Source: Blastococcus sp.
GTDB lineage: Bacteria; Actinomycetota; Actinomycetes; Mycobacteriales; Geodermatophilaceae
Direction of reading: 5' to 3'
DNA: 34,649 nucleotides
Assembly (NCBI GenBank): GCA_025465355.1
Contig: JAODNN010000160.1
Location: 1-34,649 of the forward strand
The stretch's first letter is position 1, and each line of letters opens with the position of its first letter. Both the position numbers and the translations under genes were made by a program. Below are positions 34,401 through 34,649 of the stretch, piece after piece. The notes below the pieces were generated by a model. That model searched no databases, was not told the DNA's origin, and saw nothing but the letters and a program-made list of their open reading frames with translations.

Positions 34401-34649
34401 CACCGTCGTCACGGCGCGGGCGGCGGTGGAGGCACGGGTGCTGGTCACCGAGCGGATCCGGCCGCTGAAGGTGGCAGGGCGGATCGTGCACCAGGTCGGC
34501 GTCCCCTATCACTGGGGTTCCGAGGGCATCTCCACCGGCGACTCGGGGAACGACCTGACCGGCGTGGTCATGGACCCGAACGTGCACATCCAGGAGTCGA
34601 AGGCGGCCACCTGCGACATCCAGCCGGGACGCCGTCCCCGTGGGCCGGC
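31438..34649 (+). CDS. fdnG: Formate dehydrogenase catalytic subunit, selenoprotein with in-frame UAG (partial at window end)
   Basis: This is the molybdenum/tungsten bis-MGD enzyme that oxidises formate to CO2. The frame from GTG 31438 has an N-terminal [4Fe-4S] site (CPYCAVGCG, Cys52, 55, 59, plus Cys87). It reaches NQARI, meets UAG at codon 190, and continues HSSTVPGLGTSFGRGGATN. In the family, selenocysteine or cysteine sits between NQAR(V/I) and H. I translated codon by codon to the window edge and found no further stop (~1070 codons). MopB segments follow: IEGSNMAECHPVGFQW, VIHIDPRFTRTSAVADLHVP, VGWTQHSVGAQYIRT, GNIGRPGGGIMSLRGHASIQ and GENPAVGHSN. The C-terminal VPYHWGSEGISTGDSGNDLT is also present, so little is missing. 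There is no twin-arginine signal, so a cytoplasmic enzyme is likely. A polar Gly/Ala/Ser-rich linker lies at ~residues 339-393. GTG 31447 is an alternative start. Confidence 0.93.
32005..32007 (+). other. UAG codon read as selenocysteine (recoded stop)
   Basis: This TAG sits in the formate dehydrogenase frame at residue 190, exactly at the active-site selenocysteine position (family pattern NQAR-V/I-U-H). A Cys (TGC) or canonical Sec (TGA) codon would need two base changes to become TAG. The SECIS-like hairpin follows at the correct distance. Selenocysteine insertion is inferred. What the sequence shows is the codon, its place and the hairpin. Confidence 0.88.
32019..32037 (+). promoter_or_regulatory. 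Bacterial SECIS hairpin
   Basis: GGTGCCC (32019-32025) pairs with GGGTACC (32031-32037), giving seven base pairs including one G-U, around the loop GGTCT (32026-32030). The stem begins 11 bases after the UAG. In E. coli fdhF the SelB-binding hairpin also starts 11 bases after UGA and has the same GGUCU loop. The hairpin is inside the coding sequence, as is usual in bacteria. Confidence 0.88.

Noticed and set aside
31720-34587. 955-codon minus-strand open frame opposite the formate dehydrogenase gene
   Set aside because: It is antisense to strongly conserved coding sequence, its composition is rich in Arg, Val, Gly and Leu, and it has no recognisable motif. It is a GC-frame shadow.
31438-34649. 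Interpretation of the TAG as a simple pseudogene mutation
   Set aside because: The position is exactly the selenocysteine residue, two base changes would be needed from TGC or TGA, the SECIS spacing and loop are exact, and no other lesion exists in ~1070 codons.

Overview
The window is GC-rich DNA with dense gene packing and GTG/ATG starts. It carries a menaquinone MenB, a GpgS-type glycosyltransferase, an NDMA-dependent alcohol dehydrogenase and a GAF-ANTAR regulator. Together these point to an actinobacterium. A formate dehydrogenase with UAG at the selenocysteine position points more narrowly to Geodermatophilaceae (Geodermatophilus/Blastococcus type), where UAG-coded selenocysteine has been described. 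I see no tRNA, rRNA, insertion sequence, CRISPR array or phage gene, and no gene-free stretch longer than about 210 bases.

Layout. 35-391: small conserved protein of unknown function. 501-5696 (minus): glycerol operon glpF-glpK-glpX-glpD (uptake, phosphorylation, oxidation, plus a fructose bisphosphatase). 5896-7983 (minus): MarR regulator followed by a DrrAB-like ABC exporter, with a palindromic operator over the promoter. 8134-10533 (plus): large membrane protein that joins a degenerate kinase-like domain to an MprF-type flippase domain. 10551-14739 (minus): small membrane protein, degenerate PlsC-like protein, geranylgeranyl-reductase-type flavoprotein, alpha/beta hydrolase, LOG-family protein and MaoC-type hydratase. 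14936-17638 (plus): Nudix hydrolase, glycine-rich exported or anchored protein, MenB and a small unknown protein. 17760-19072: two convergent TetR regulators. 19283-21131 (plus): NDMA-dependent alcohol dehydrogenase and a HAD phosphatase. 21163-22191 (minus): glucosyl-3-phosphoglycerate synthase. 22277-26766 (minus): two overlapping GGDEF/EAL genes whose catalytic motifs are complementary. 26944-27690 (plus): GAF-ANTAR regulator. 27706-31101 (minus): 1131-residue TPR protein ending in a membrane domain that resembles an inactive site-2 protease. 31271-31399: 42-residue membrane peptide. 31438 to the window end: formate dehydrogenase catalytic subunit.

The most important observation is in the last gene. 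At the residue that is selenocysteine in this enzyme family the codon is UAG. The reading frame stays open for more than 880 codons beyond it. Eleven bases after the UAG lies a perfect 7-bp hairpin with a GGUCU loop, the classical bacterial SECIS geometry. Four other genes in the window use UAG as an ordinary stop, so decoding must depend on context. A standard pipeline would split or truncate this gene. A second theme is degenerate catalytic domains kept inside otherwise intact genes: a pseudokinase-flippase, a GGDEF/EAL pair with reciprocal losses, a pseudo-M50 protein and a PlsC-like protein.
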